Positions 35,740 through 44,383 of a DNA stretch of 64,000 bases are shown in pieces. Origin of the DNA: Terriglobales bacterium (GTDB lineage: Bacteria; Acidobacteriota; Terriglobia; Terriglobales; Acidobacteriaceae). The notes below the pieces were generated by a model. It saw only the letters and a program-made list of their open reading frames with translations. It had not been told where the DNA came from and searched no databases. Position 1 is the first letter of the stretch. Each line of letters begins with the position of its first letter. The translations under genes and the position numbers were made by a program. The stretch is taken from assembly GCA_035651655.1 (NCBI GenBank), contig DASRFG010000019.1, positions 88,083 to 152,082 of the forward strand, in the 5' to 3' direction.

Positions 35740-36687
35740 TCACACTCCGACCGGTTGTTTGCTGCCCACCGGAACAGGAGTTAGCCAGTTGAAACGATCA
35801 GGCGCTTCGCCTCGGATGATCGCATAAAAAGCATGCAGAACTTTCTTCGTGATAGGTCCGAGGGTGCCTTTTCCGACACTGATCTTATCCACCGAACGAA
35901 TTGGGGTGACCTCAGCCGCCGTACCGGTAAGGAAAACCTCATCCGCAATGTACAGCAGTTCACGCGGAATCACCTGCTCAACTACCGGTATTTTGAGCTC
36001 GTGGGCCAGACGCAACACCGAGTCGCGGGTGATACCAGGAAGCACGGAGTTCCCCAGGGGAGCTGTCAGCAGCGTGCCGTTGCGAACAACAAAGAGGTTC
36101 TCGCCCGAGCCTTCACTGACCTGTCCGTTGACGTCGAGAGCGATCCCTTCGACGTACCCGTTCATAATTGCTTCCATCTTGATGAGCTGCGAGTTCATGT
36201 AGTTGGCGCTGGATTTAGCCATGGCCGGCAAGGTATTTGGGGCAATACGCGTCCAGGATGAAACGCAGACGTCCACACCCTGCTCGGCGTCGGTGCCGAG
36301 ATACTTGCCCCACTCATAGTTGACGATGTAAACCTCGGTCGGCGAATTGAAGGGGTTCACCCCGCTTTCACCGTAGCCGCGCAACACGATAGGGCGCAGA
36401 TAGCATGGCCAAACCTGGTTGGCCTTCACCAATTGCAGCATGCCATTCACCAGGTCTTCGCGGCTGTAATCGACGTCAATGCGGTAAATCTTGGCCGAGT
36501 CCAGAAGGCGCTGCATGTGCTCATGGGCGCGGAAGATGGCCGGCCCACTCGGGAGCGCGTAACAACGAATCCCCTCGAATACTGCGGAACCGTAATTGAC
36601 CACGTGCGACATCACGTGGATTTTCGCGTGGTCCCAGGGAATCAATTTCCCGTTGTGCCAGATCTGCCCGGACTCCTTAATCGCCAT
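35740..36687 (-). CDS. ilvE: branched-chain amino acid aminotransferase
   Basis: 315 residues of PLP fold-type IV (aminotransferase class IV). Family signatures are VFEGIRCYA, YLRPIVLRGYGESG, AKSSANYMNSQLIKMEA and the strongly conserved ALDVNGQVSEGSGENLF. It interconverts Leu, Ile and Val with their 2-oxo acids using glutamate. AAGGAG lies six bases before ATG 36687. No other ilv or leu genes are near. Confidence 0.93.
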   Translation of the reverse strand: MAIKESGQIWHNGKLIPWDHAKIHVMSHVVNYGSAVFEGIRCYALPSGPAIFRAHEHMQRLLDSAKIYRIDVDYSREDLVNGMLQLVKANQVWPCYLRPIVLRGYGESGVNPFNSPTEVYIVNYEWGKYLGTDAEQGVDVCVSSWTRIAPNTLPAMAKSSANYMNSQLIKMEAIMNGYVEGIALDVNGQVSEGSGENLFVVRNGTLLTAPLGNSVLPGITRDSVLRLAHELKIPVVEQVIPRELLYIADEVFLTGTAAEVTPIRSVDKISVGKGTLGPITKKVLHAFYAIIRGEAPDRFNWLTPVPVGSKQPVGV

Positions 36688-36879
36688 GGACGCTCCTTAA
36701 CTGGATAATACCGCCAACAGTACGAACCCTGAATGGGGAGAAACGGTTGCCGATACAAAACCACGCTTGATGTTGCGATACAGAACGTGCTCTGGTCAAA
36801 ATTATAACCGACGTTCAAAAATCTCCCGTTGGTTTGATGATGCGAGCGAGGCCAAGTTCCAGCAAATTGGAGAGGAGGC

Positions 36880-36904
36880 GAGGGCGGAATTTGGGCCCGC
36901 CCTC
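36880..36904 (-). terminator. possible hairpin after the DUF4015 gene
   Basis: GAGGGCGG and CCGCCCTC form an 8-bp stem 18 bases beyond the stop at 36922. There is no T tract after it on the minus strand, so it is a weak or factor-dependent terminator at best. The rest of 36688-36921 shows no gene. Confidence 0.35.
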
Positions 36905-36921
36905 AGTGAGAGTGCCAATCC

Positions 36922-38463
36922 TTAGTTACCGCCGCCCAGACCAGCGGTCGCAGGTAAGGTCGCTGTGCCGGCCGGAGGACGATGTGAACCGGGTAGCTCG
37001 TCACCACGGAAAAAGCGGCCAGGAGTAGCCGTCATTTGAGGCATGGCGCGCAGGGGTTTGCTGTAGTCGTTGCGTGCGTTCCAGAAGAGAAAGCCGGTTC
37101 CACCCTTGGCTTTGGCCACCTTCACCTGCCTGACAATGTACTCCGGAGAGTAGGTGTGTGTTCGCCAGGCGAAGGCCTGCAGCCAGGGACGAAGCACTAC
37201 GCCAGTTCCCGCTGTCACCTTCTGAAAGAGCTCCATAGATTCACCAATAAAGTGCTCCGGAGCGTCCCCGGGATGGGCGTAGCCATCCATGCCAAAAAAA
37301 TGCGAGGGATAGATCATGGGCGAGAGCACGTCGCAGTAGCGGGCCATGGCTGGGATATCCTGTCCGGTATGCGCGAGATCAATTGGGCGTTGCCAGGCCA
37401 TAATGCCGAAGACGTCGAGGGAGAGTAGAACCCCATCAGCATGAAGCTTGCTATAGGCGTCGTTCAGGAAGTGGGCAATCACGTCAGAGCGATGCCATTG
37501 CGGATGCTCAGTCTGGAACTGAAATTTGGCATCCTTCTGCTCCCCCTCGGCCGGGAAGCGCACGTAGTCAAACTGCACTTCGTCCACCCCGGAAAGTGCC
37601 GCCTCATGCGCCAAAGCGATATCGAACTGCTGTACTTGAGGGTTCGAGGGATCGGTCCAGACCAGTTTGCCGTTTTCTCTCCAGGGTTGGCCGGAGCGGC
37701 GCGAATGAACCGCCAGCTCGGGGTGGGCTTTCACCAGGCGTTCGTCGCGGAAAATCGCCACCCGGGCGATGCTGTGCATGCCCAAAGAGTGGAAGTAACG
37801 TGCCAACTTGGGTAAGTTGCGTATCACTGGCCGGTGGGCCGGGGAGTTCAGCGGGTGGTTAAAGGCGATGTTTACGGTGCCGTCGCTGTCCTTAATATCG
37901 AATACAACCGCATTTCCACCCATTTCTCGCCACCGGTTGATCAGGCGCAGACCTTTCGGGCTGGAGGCCATAGCTCCCGTCAAATAAACCGCGCGTACCT
38001 CGAAATCCCGGGCGACGGGAATGGATCTCTCCACCACCGGCGAAGGCTCAATGCCGGGAATAACAACGGACTGTCCGGGTTTAAGAGAGTAGCCACGCAG
38101 ATTTCCATTGGCCTGGCGGATGGCGGTTTCCAGTTCTGCCGAGGTCATGTACGAAGTTTGAGGTAAATAGGTCCGCACCAACAGTCCCAGGCTCTCGCCG
38201 CGCTTGGCAACGTGAGCAAAGGGAGCAGAATAGCCGCTGGAAGCGGCATTCGTCGGAGCTGTGGCCACAGGTCTGCCGGCCTCCGCTGACTGCTGCGGCT
38301 GAGAGTAGGCCCATACTGACGGAGCGGGTGAAAAATGGTGAAACAGGAACGGCAGGACGAGAACCGCTGCCGCCATCGCGAGTAATGGAAGTAGTTTGCG
38401 CAAGTAGGCACCGCACAGAGCTAGATGCTCACACCTATGTTTACCCCGTGCGGGTAGGGACAC
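36922..38463 (-). CDS. exported DUF4015 (putative glycoside hydrolase) protein with LysM-like domain
   Basis: 513 residues as read from GTG 38463; TTG 38400 is also possible. A membrane segment lies near residues 25-42, then a LysM-like part (HVAKRGESLGLLVRTYLP ... LKPGQSVVIPG, about 85-140) and a TIM-barrel-like DUF4015 domain (about 155-470). VQFDYVRFP is the conserved strand of this family, with Asp as the probable catalytic acid. Such proteins are predicted to cut polysaccharides, and the LysM suggests binding of peptidoglycan or chitin-like sugars. Substrate unproven. The C-terminus is low-complexity Gly/Ala/Pro. Confidence 0.78.
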   Translation of the reverse strand: MSLPARGKHRCEHLALCGAYLRKLLPLLAMAAAVLVLPFLFHHFSPAPSVWAYSQPQQSAEAGRPVATAPTNAASSGYSAPFAHVAKRGESLGLLVRTYLPQTSYMTSAELETAIRQANGNLRGYSLKPGQSVVIPGIEPSPVVERSIPVARDFEVRAVYLTGAMASSPKGLRLINRWREMGGNAVVFDIKDSDGTVNIAFNHPLNSPAHRPVIRNLPKLARYFHSLGMHSIARVAIFRDERLVKAHPELAVHSRRSGQPWRENGKLVWTDPSNPQVQQFDIALAHEAALSGVDEVQFDYVRFPAEGEQKDAKFQFQTEHPQWHRSDVIAHFLNDAYSKLHADGVLLSLDVFGIMAWQRPIDLAHTGQDIPAMARYCDVLSPMIYPSHFFGMDGYAHPGDAPEHFIGESMELFQKVTAGTGVVLRPWLQAFAWRTHTYSPEYIVRQVKVAKAKGGTGFLFWNARNDYSKPLRAMPQMTATPGRFFRGDELPGSHRPPAGTATLPATAGLGGGN

Positions 38464-38768
38464 ACAGATTACGCCAGTCCATTAGACGCATGGTATGTCT
38501 CTCCGGGATGCGTGGGCATGTGGACAGGGGTGCGCAAAGCTTTTCCGTTAAACAGCGAATATACATCCAAGAGCTGGTTTTCTGGACTGACACTTTTTGT
38601 CGTTTATACATCTAAGAGATTTAGTGACAAGGTCTGGAGGAACAGCATCAGAGTATGGAGAGCCACTTGCTAGTGTGGTAAGCCAGCGCGCGCTCGTCCC
38701 AGATTGCTATCGCTGGACAGAAAGTAGAACTCCCAGGCGGCCCATATCAAAAGTGGGTCGAGAAATTT
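38464..38768. other. divergent intergenic region, no gene seen
   Basis: 305 bases between two divergent genes. AT-rich segments near 38585-38615 could hold a promoter for the ATPase gene, but no pair of boxes with good spacing stands out. No ORF with a ribosome site, RNA fold or repeat recognised. Confidence 0.5.
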
Positions 38769-39926
38769 ATGAGAACCGGTCTTAATACCGCGCTAGATCC
38801 TACTCGACGCAGCGGCGATGCCCAAGAATTTGAAGCCTTTCTGCGCCGCAAAATCGTTGGACAGAACGATGCCATAGAAAAAGTGGCGGAAATCTACCAG
38901 ATGTTTCTGGCGGGTTTGAATGCGCCCGGACGTCCCGTCGGGAACCTGTTGTTTCTCGGTCCCACCGGATCGGGCAAAACCAGGGTGGTGGAAGCGGTGG
39001 CCGAGGCACTCTTCGGCGATCCCCGCGCCTGCATAAAGATTGACTGCGCTGAGTTCCAGCACAGCCATGAGATTGCCAAACTTATCGGGTCGCCGCCGGG
39101 ATATCTAGGGCATCGGGAAACCCATCCTCTGCTGACGCAGGAGGCGCTCAACCAGTGGCATACGGAGAAGCTCAAGGTCTCGTTGCTGCTGTTCGACGAG
39201 ATTGAAAAGGCGTCCGATGCGTTGTGGCAGTTGCTGCTCGGCATTCTCGATAAAGCGACCCTAACGCTGGGTGACAACCGCCGGGTTGACCTTTCCAATT
39301 GCATGATCTTCATGACGTCGAATCTTGGCGCGGGAGAGATGAACGATCTCATGATGGGCGGATTCGGGTTCGCTCAGCAGCCCCGCACCACCGATATGCG
39401 GCTGGATGACAAAATCATGCGCACCGCGCAAGAAGCGGCGCGCCGTAAATTCTCGCCCGAATTCATGAACCGGATTGACAAGGTGGTGGTATTCAAGGCG
39501 CTCAGGCCAGAGCAGTTGCGGCTCATCTTGGAAATCGAACTGGGCATGGTGCAGCAACGCATATTGATGGCAACGGGCAACAATCAATTCGTGTTCACTT
39601 GCACACAGCGGGTGAAGGATTTCTTGCTGGAAGAAGGCACGGACCTCAAGTACGGCGCCAGGCATTTGAAACGGGCCATCGAGCGCAACCTGGTGTTTCC
39701 GTTGGCTAATCTGGTCGCCACCGGACAGGTGAAGCTCGGCGATTTTGTGCGGGTTGACATCGCCGAGGGCACGATGACCTTCGTCAAAGAAGCGGAAGGC
39801 GCCATGGTTCCGGTGCTGCTGGAAAAATACAGTCCGGAGACAGCCATGCCGGCGGTGGCACGCGCCACTCGCTCAGTGGCAAATCGGCGGGAAGCCGGCG
39901 CTCCTTCTTTACTCGATCACAAATAA
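38769..39926 (+). CDS. single-domain AAA+ ATPase of ClpB/ClpA D2 type
   Basis: 385 residues. Walker A GPTGSGKT near residue 65, Walker B LLLFDEIEKA, sensor 1 region FMTSN, arginine finger segment FMNRID, and a small C-terminal domain with KYGARHLKRAIERNLVFPLA. These match the second nucleotide-binding domain of ClpB/ClpA. The first AAA domain, the N-terminal domain and the middle coiled coil are all absent, so this is a free-standing D2-like ATPase rather than a ClpB. The family is reported as AAA family ATPase in this phylum; client unknown. An intrinsic terminator follows, then a secreted M48 protease gene. Confidence 0.88.
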   Translation: MRTGLNTALDPTRRSGDAQEFEAFLRRKIVGQNDAIEKVAEIYQMFLAGLNAPGRPVGNLLFLGPTGSGKTRVVEAVAEALFGDPRACIKIDCAEFQHSHEIAKLIGSPPGYLGHRETHPLLTQEALNQWHTEKLKVSLLLFDEIEKASDALWQLLLGILDKATLTLGDNRRVDLSNCMIFMTSNLGAGEMNDLMMGGFGFAQQPRTTDMRLDDKIMRTAQEAARRKFSPEFMNRIDKVVVFKALRPEQLRLILEIELGMVQQRILMATGNNQFVFTCTQRVKDFLLEEGTDLKYGARHLKRAIERNLVFPLANLVATGQVKLGDFVRVDIAEGTMTFVKEAEGAMVPVLLEKYSPETAMPAVARATRSVANRREAGAPSLLDHK

Positions 39927-39947
39927 GTTTTTCTTGGCCAAGCAAAT

Positions 39948-39972
39948 GGGGTGCTCTCGGGCGCCCCTTTTT
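39948..39972 (+). terminator. intrinsic terminator of the AAA+ gene
   Basis: GGGGTGC and GCGCCCC make a 7-bp stem with one G-T pair, followed by TTTTT, 21 bases after the stop. The position implies that the protease gene downstream has its own promoter. Confidence 0.8.
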
Positions 39973-40122
39973 GTTTACCCGCCATTGTGGGAACCCTGGC
40001 CATGCTGCTGACCGAAAACCAACGACCTGCCCGGCAGCAAGCATCTAATCTGACGAGACACTGCTCATATTCAACTTAGAGTGCAAGGTCTGGAGAGCGG
40101 CATTCTCCGGAAAGGAAGAGTC

Positions 40123-40992
40123 ATGAAAGAGATCTCACGCCTGCCGCGCTTGCTGGCCCGCAGCGTCCTGCTGCCAATCCTGTTGCTGGCCTTAGCGACC
40201 GCAGCGATGGCCCCGTCGGAACCGTTGCTTCATCCCAGCGGCTTTAATCTGTTCTCCAAACAGCAGGACGTACAGCTCGGGCAGCAGAACGCCGCCCAGG
40301 TGAAGAAACAGATGCCGGTCCTGCCTGATTCTAGCCCTGTGGTGCAGTACGTTCAGCAAGTGGGGCGGAAGCTTGTCGCCACCATGCCGCAACGGTCATA
40401 TCCCTACAACTTCCATGTCGTCCAGGAAAAGGACATCAATGCATTCGCGCTGCCGGGCGGACCGATATTCGTGAACCTCGGGACCATCCAGGCTGCCGAT
40501 AACGAAGCGCAGCTAGCGGGGGTGATGGCGCACGAAATGTCGCACGTGTATCTGCGGCACTCCACCAATATGGCGACGAAGCAGATGCCGGCTGAGATAC
40601 TGGCCGGACTGGTGGGCAACAGCACACTGGGCAAACTGGCACAGCTGGGAGTGGGAGCATTTTTCTTGAAATACTCGCGCAATGACGAAGCGCAAGCTGA
40701 TGCGAACGGGGCCCGCATCATGTATAACGCCGGGTACAATCCGGTGGCGATGGCCAATTTTTTCAAGAAGCTCGAGCAGCAAGGTGGGGCAAGCGCCCCG
40801 CAGTTCCTCAGCGATCACCCGAACCCGGGAAACCGCGTAGCGGCAGTTTCCAAAGAAATCGCCAGCTTTCCTGCCCGACCGTTTCAGCAGAACACGCCTC
40901 AATTTCAACAGGCAAAGCAGCAGTCAATGGGTATTAAAGCATATACAGCGCAAGAGATCCAGGCACGGATGAAGAAGCAGGGAGGCTTATAG
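40123..40992 (+). CDS. secreted M48 family metalloprotease
   Basis: 289 residues from ATG 40123, preceded by AAGGAAG at six bases; the reading from GTG 40081 has no such site. Signal peptide about 1-28 (VLLPILLLALATAAMA). Zinc site HEMSH (HExxH) near residue 149, with a third Glu ligand in NDEAQADANG. M48 proteins degrade or process envelope proteins (BepA and LoiP are examples). There is no TPR tail as in BepA; the C-terminus has Gln-rich segments (FQQNTPQFQQAKQQS). The M48 family call is firm, the client unknown. Confidence 0.9.
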   Translation: MKEISRLPRLLARSVLLPILLLALATAAMAPSEPLLHPSGFNLFSKQQDVQLGQQNAAQVKKQMPVLPDSSPVVQYVQQVGRKLVATMPQRSYPYNFHVVQEKDINAFALPGGPIFVNLGTIQAADNEAQLAGVMAHEMSHVYLRHSTNMATKQMPAEILAGLVGNSTLGKLAQLGVGAFFLKYSRNDEAQADANGARIMYNAGYNPVAMANFFKKLEQQGGASAPQFLSDHPNPGNRVAAVSKEIASFPARPFQQNTPQFQQAKQQSMGIKAYTAQEIQARMKKQGGL

Positions 40993-41010
40993 CGCGGCGT
41001 AGAGAACTCT

Positions 41011-41598
41011 TCAGCCGCTTTGCTTCAATTCGGTCAGCACTTGCTTGGCCACGGCTTTGAGAGTTTCAAACACGCCCACCCCCTGAAACGCCACAGCTTC
41101 AATCACCGGCTCATCCTTCTTGAGCAGGTCCTTTTTCAATGTCTCTACGGGCAGTATGTTGGGAAGGTCGCGCTTGTTGAGCTGCAGAACGTAGGGAATG
41201 CGATTGAAATCGTAGCCGTGTTCCTTTAAGTTCTCCTGCAGATTCTCCAGGGCCTCCACGTTGGCATCCATACGCTCTTCCTGAGAGTCGGCCACGAAGA
41301 CGACTCCGTCCACTCCACGCAGGATCAGCTTGCGGCTGGCATCATAGAAGACCTGTCCGGGAACGGTGTAGAGGTGGATGCGAGTCTTGAAGCCGCGGAC
41401 CGTCCCCAAATCCAGGGGAAGAAAATCGAAGAAGAGCGTACGCTCTGTTTCGGTGGCCAGCGAAATCATCTTGCCTTTCTGCTGCTCGCCGGTCTTCTCG
41501 TAAATGAACTGGAGATTGGTGGTTTTGCCACCCAGGCCGGGGCCGTAGTAGACGATCTTGCAGTTGATTTCCCGGGCTGCAAAGTTAATAAAACTCAA
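41011..41598 (-). CDS. mglA: MglA-like small GTPase
   Basis: 195 residues, the usual MglA size. P-loop [10 protein letters not shown], the switch segment [18 protein letters not shown], a PGQ (VPGQVFY) in place of the classic DTAGQ and the base motif NKRDLP. MglA sets cell polarity for gliding or twitching motility in Myxococcus. The partner MglB (roadblock) is not adjacent. The gene converges with the M48 gene. With pilT in the same window a polarity role in pilus motility is plausible but inferred. Confidence 0.9.
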   Translation of the reverse strand: MSFINFAAREINCKIVYYGPGLGGKTTNLQFIYEKTGEQQKGKMISLATETERTLFFDFLPLDLGTVRGFKTRIHLYTVPGQVFYDASRKLILRGVDGVVFVADSQEERMDANVEALENLQENLKEHGYDFNRIPYVLQLNKRDLPNILPVETLKKDLLKKDEPVIEAVAFQGVGVFETLKAVAKQVLTELKQSG

Positions 41599-41767
41599 AC
41601 CCGTGCCTCAATTCGGCTGCACACGCTCAGCCTGTTCCGTCGCGCGTGATCTACAATTGCACTCCAGCAGAGTAATTTTTATATCACAGCCACAAGCACT
41701 TAGGTCAGATTGACGGAGTTACTGACGGCCACCCGTATTCAAAGCGACAAGAGCAGTCCCCCAGAAG

Positions 41768-43114
41768 CTAGCGACCTGGCGGCAGGGGATAATAGCCGTC
41801 CTTGGCGTAGACCTTCAGCCCCGCTTGGTCTATCCGTACATCAACCGTGCGATAGCTGCTGCTGGGAGTAGCGCGAGTCATGTAGCCAATCGTGTACTGG
41901 TTGCGGGCCTCACGAGTGAGTTCAGCATATGCGCTTTCGATCGCGGGACGCGAAAACTCGGGGAATAACTGTCCCGCGGTGGCGGAGACGTATTTGGGAA
42001 GAATATTTGAGGTGCCGAATCGCGGCAGATGTATCTTTTCGACGGTGCGAACACCTGGAATGGCGGCTGCATCCACCGCCACCGCATAAACCGCAATGTT
42101 GCGCGAGAGCAGGACTTTCAACACGTCGTTGTAACTGGCCGTGCTCCCCAATTCCTGGCCGTCGCTAATGATGAACACCAGCTTGCGACGTGTCGGATCG
42201 CGCTTGCCAAGATCTAAGGCGGCGGCGAGTATGGCATCGTTGAGCACATGTGAGGTGCGCGTCGGCGTATTCGCGACTCCCCTGCTTTGGTCCGCCGGGA
42301 GCCCATTGATCGTCGGTCCGGAGTTGATCGGCCCGCCTACGACCGGCACTCCTCCGGTAGCGCCGCGCTCCTGTTTTATCTGCTGCAACACTCCATCGAG
42401 TCGCGGGTTGATGGCAGTGAAGTCGGTGGCTTTCCTGACCGTGTTCGAGTAGGTGTATAGGGCAAGCTCATCGAAACTGCTGAATGCGCCCTGCAGTGCC
42501 GCAAAAGTCTGGTTGACCTTGCGCAATGCGGTATCCGACATTCCCGTGTCCACAATCACGGCCGCCGATAGCGGAAAAGGATCGCTAGTAAACAACCGGA
42601 TGGTCTGCTTGACTCCGTCCTCGTAAACTGAAAAATCCCGTTGTACCAGGCCAGGCACCAAATGTCCGGCTTCGTCTTTAACAGTAACCGGTAACACGAC
42701 GAAATTTACGGACTTGGTAAGCGTAAATAGCTGGTCACGAGAACTGCCTGGGGTGCGAGGCGCCGTACCCGGCGGCACCGTGGTCACATTAGAGGGCGGC
42801 GGCGAGGTAGGGGCGTCGTTGGCGGGTGGGGGCGGGGGTGTCGCTGGCTTTGGCTGGGGTTCCTCCGTAGCCGGCGATGATGGAGCGGCGGTTGAGGGCG
42901 CAGCGGTTGCGGAGGGCGGTTGCGTGGTGGAAGGCGCATCCGGCAATTGCGAAGACTGCCCTGGTTTCTGCTCAGCTGGTTGAGCCGATTGAGCTTGCAG
43001 GGGGACGCCGTAGGCGTAGAAAGAAAGGCAAAGGCTGAGGCCGATCAGCAGGGTGCAACTTCTGTTATGAAGCTGAAGCGCAGTATTCACGATCACTTTC
43101 TCACTCGCCTGCAA
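41768..43114 (-). CDS. VWFA-related protein of TIGR03436 type, degenerate MIDAS
   Basis: 448 residues from TTG 43114; GTG 43090 is an alternative. Signal peptide (LLIGLSLCLSFYAYGVPLQA), a long Pro/Ala/Ser/Thr-rich linker (about 45-125), then a VWFA domain (about 130-400) and the conserved C-terminal segment RNQYTIGYM. The metal-binding motif reads DTGMS where DxSxS is standard, so metal binding may be weak or absent. The ISDGQE strand is conserved. The protein belongs to the acidobacterial VWFA group of unknown function. It is divergent from the paralogue at 43249 with a 134-base shared promoter region. Confidence 0.88.
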   Translation of the reverse strand: MQASEKVIVNTALQLHNRSCTLLIGLSLCLSFYAYGVPLQAQSAQPAEQKPGQSSQLPDAPSTTQPPSATAAPSTAAPSSPATEEPQPKPATPPPPPANDAPTSPPPSNVTTVPPGTAPRTPGSSRDQLFTLTKSVNFVVLPVTVKDEAGHLVPGLVQRDFSVYEDGVKQTIRLFTSDPFPLSAAVIVDTGMSDTALRKVNQTFAALQGAFSSFDELALYTYSNTVRKATDFTAINPRLDGVLQQIKQERGATGGVPVVGGPINSGPTINGLPADQSRGVANTPTRTSHVLNDAILAAALDLGKRDPTRRKLVFIISDGQELGSTASYNDVLKVLLSRNIAVYAVAVDAAAIPGVRTVEKIHLPRFGTSNILPKYVSATAGQLFPEFSRPAIESAYAELTREARNQYTIGYMTRATPSSSYRTVDVRIDQAGLKVYAKDGYYPLPPGR

Positions 43115-43248
43115 AGTTTCCTAGCTAGCCGGGCAGAGTTCAAGCATCTAAAATAGCAGAAGCTACCGTAATCATAGCTGACAGCGGGTTCGGGGGACAC
43201 TCTCCCGCAAGCGTCTGGCACAAGACTGTATTCTTGGAGAATTCTTTG

Positions 43249-44313
43249 ATGTATCGCCGTCAGAATCAGCCGCAGAAATTCGCAGTATACGTATTCGGGG
43301 TCTTGGCCGGGATTTTGCTGCTCGTCTCCACCTCGCGCGCACAACAGCCTCCGCAAGACCAGCAATCGCAAAGCCAGCAATCGCAAGACCAGCAATCGCA
43401 AGAGGGGCCGGACCGGGCGGTCTCCACGCTCAAGGTAAACGTAGACGTCGTGAACCTGTTTTTCAATGTGAAAGACAAACGCGGCGCCCTGGTCCCCAAC
43501 CTGACCAAAGACAATTTTCTGCTGAACGAAGACGGCAAGCCGCAAACCATCAAGTATTTCAAGTCTGAAACCGATCTGCCGCTCACTCTAGGAATGCTGA
43601 TTGATACCAGCGTCAGCCAGGAACGGGTATTACCGATGGAAAAGGAAGTGGGTGGCGCCTTCCTCAACCAGGTGCTCCGCCCAAAGGACCTTGCGTTCGT
43701 GATCAGTTTTGACGTGAACGTTGACCTGCTGCAGGACTTCACGAACTCGTCCCACGAGCTGCGTGCCGCAATGGATCGTTCCAGAGTCAACGCCGGCGGG
43801 GGCGGAGGCATTCCGGGCTTGGGCGGCGGTCCCATCCCGCAAAGCAACCCGCGAGGCACTCTTCTTTACGATGCCGTTTACCTGGCGGCGCATGACAAGC
43901 TGAGCAGCGAAGTAGGACGTAAGGCGATGATCATCCTTACCGACGGTGAGGACCAGGGGAGCCAGTTGCGCATTCGCGACGCGGTGGAGGCAGCTCAGAA
44001 GGCTGACAGTATCGTTTACGTGCTGATGATCGCAGACCGCGGCTTCTATGGCGGGCTAGGCTACTCCGGTGACCGAGAAATGAAAAAACTCGCGGAGGAG
44101 ACGGGCGGGCGAGTCATCGAAGTTGGAAACAAGATGGACAAGTTAAAACAGGCATTCGATCAAATTGCCAGCGAGCTCCGCAGCCAGTACAGCCTGGGAT
44201 ACACTCCGACCAACGGTAAACGCGACGGAAGCTTCCGCAAAGTGGAAATCAAGGAGAAGCAGGGCTACAAAGTGCAGTGCCGGACGGGGTACTACGCGCT
44301 TGCAGCCGAATAG
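43249..44313 (+). CDS. VWFA-related protein of TIGR03436 type
   Basis: 354 residues from ATG 43249; GGAG lies 9 bases before it. Signal peptide (VYVFGVLAGILLLVSTSRA), a Gln/Asp/Ser repeat linker, then the VWFA domain with an intact DTSVS MIDAS, LTDGED, and a C-terminal RSQYSLGYTPTNG segment. Gly/Pro-rich insertion near 180-200 (GGGGGIPGLGGGPIPQ). Probably exported, with the domain acting in protein contact. It diverges from the degenerate-MIDAS paralogue and converges with the third paralogue. Confidence 0.9.
   Translation: MYRRQNQPQKFAVYVFGVLAGILLLVSTSRAQQPPQDQQSQSQQSQDQQSQEGPDRAVSTLKVNVDVVNLFFNVKDKRGALVPNLTKDNFLLNEDGKPQTIKYFKSETDLPLTLGMLIDTSVSQERVLPMEKEVGGAFLNQVLRPKDLAFVISFDVNVDLLQDFTNSSHELRAAMDRSRVNAGGGGGIPGLGGGPIPQSNPRGTLLYDAVYLAAHDKLSSEVGRKAMIILTDGEDQGSQLRIRDAVEAAQKADSIVYVLMIADRGFYGGLGYSGDREMKKLAEETGGRVIEVGNKMDKLKQAFDQIASELRSQYSLGYTPTNGKRDGSFRKVEIKEKQGYKVQCRTGYYALAAE
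43354..43398 (+). repeat. three 15-bp tandem repeats within the VWFA gene
   Basis: The units are CAAGACCAGCAATCG, CAAAGCCAGCAATCG and CAAGACCAGCAATCG. They encode QDQQS, QSQQS, QDQQS in the linker after the signal peptide. In-frame unit length means that slippage would change linker length without frameshift. Confidence 0.9.
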
Positions 44314-44383
44314 AATCTGCGATCGGGGGATTTTCTAATCGGGTAATGTGGAATTGAAAGACTGGATTCACAACCAACGCGGC

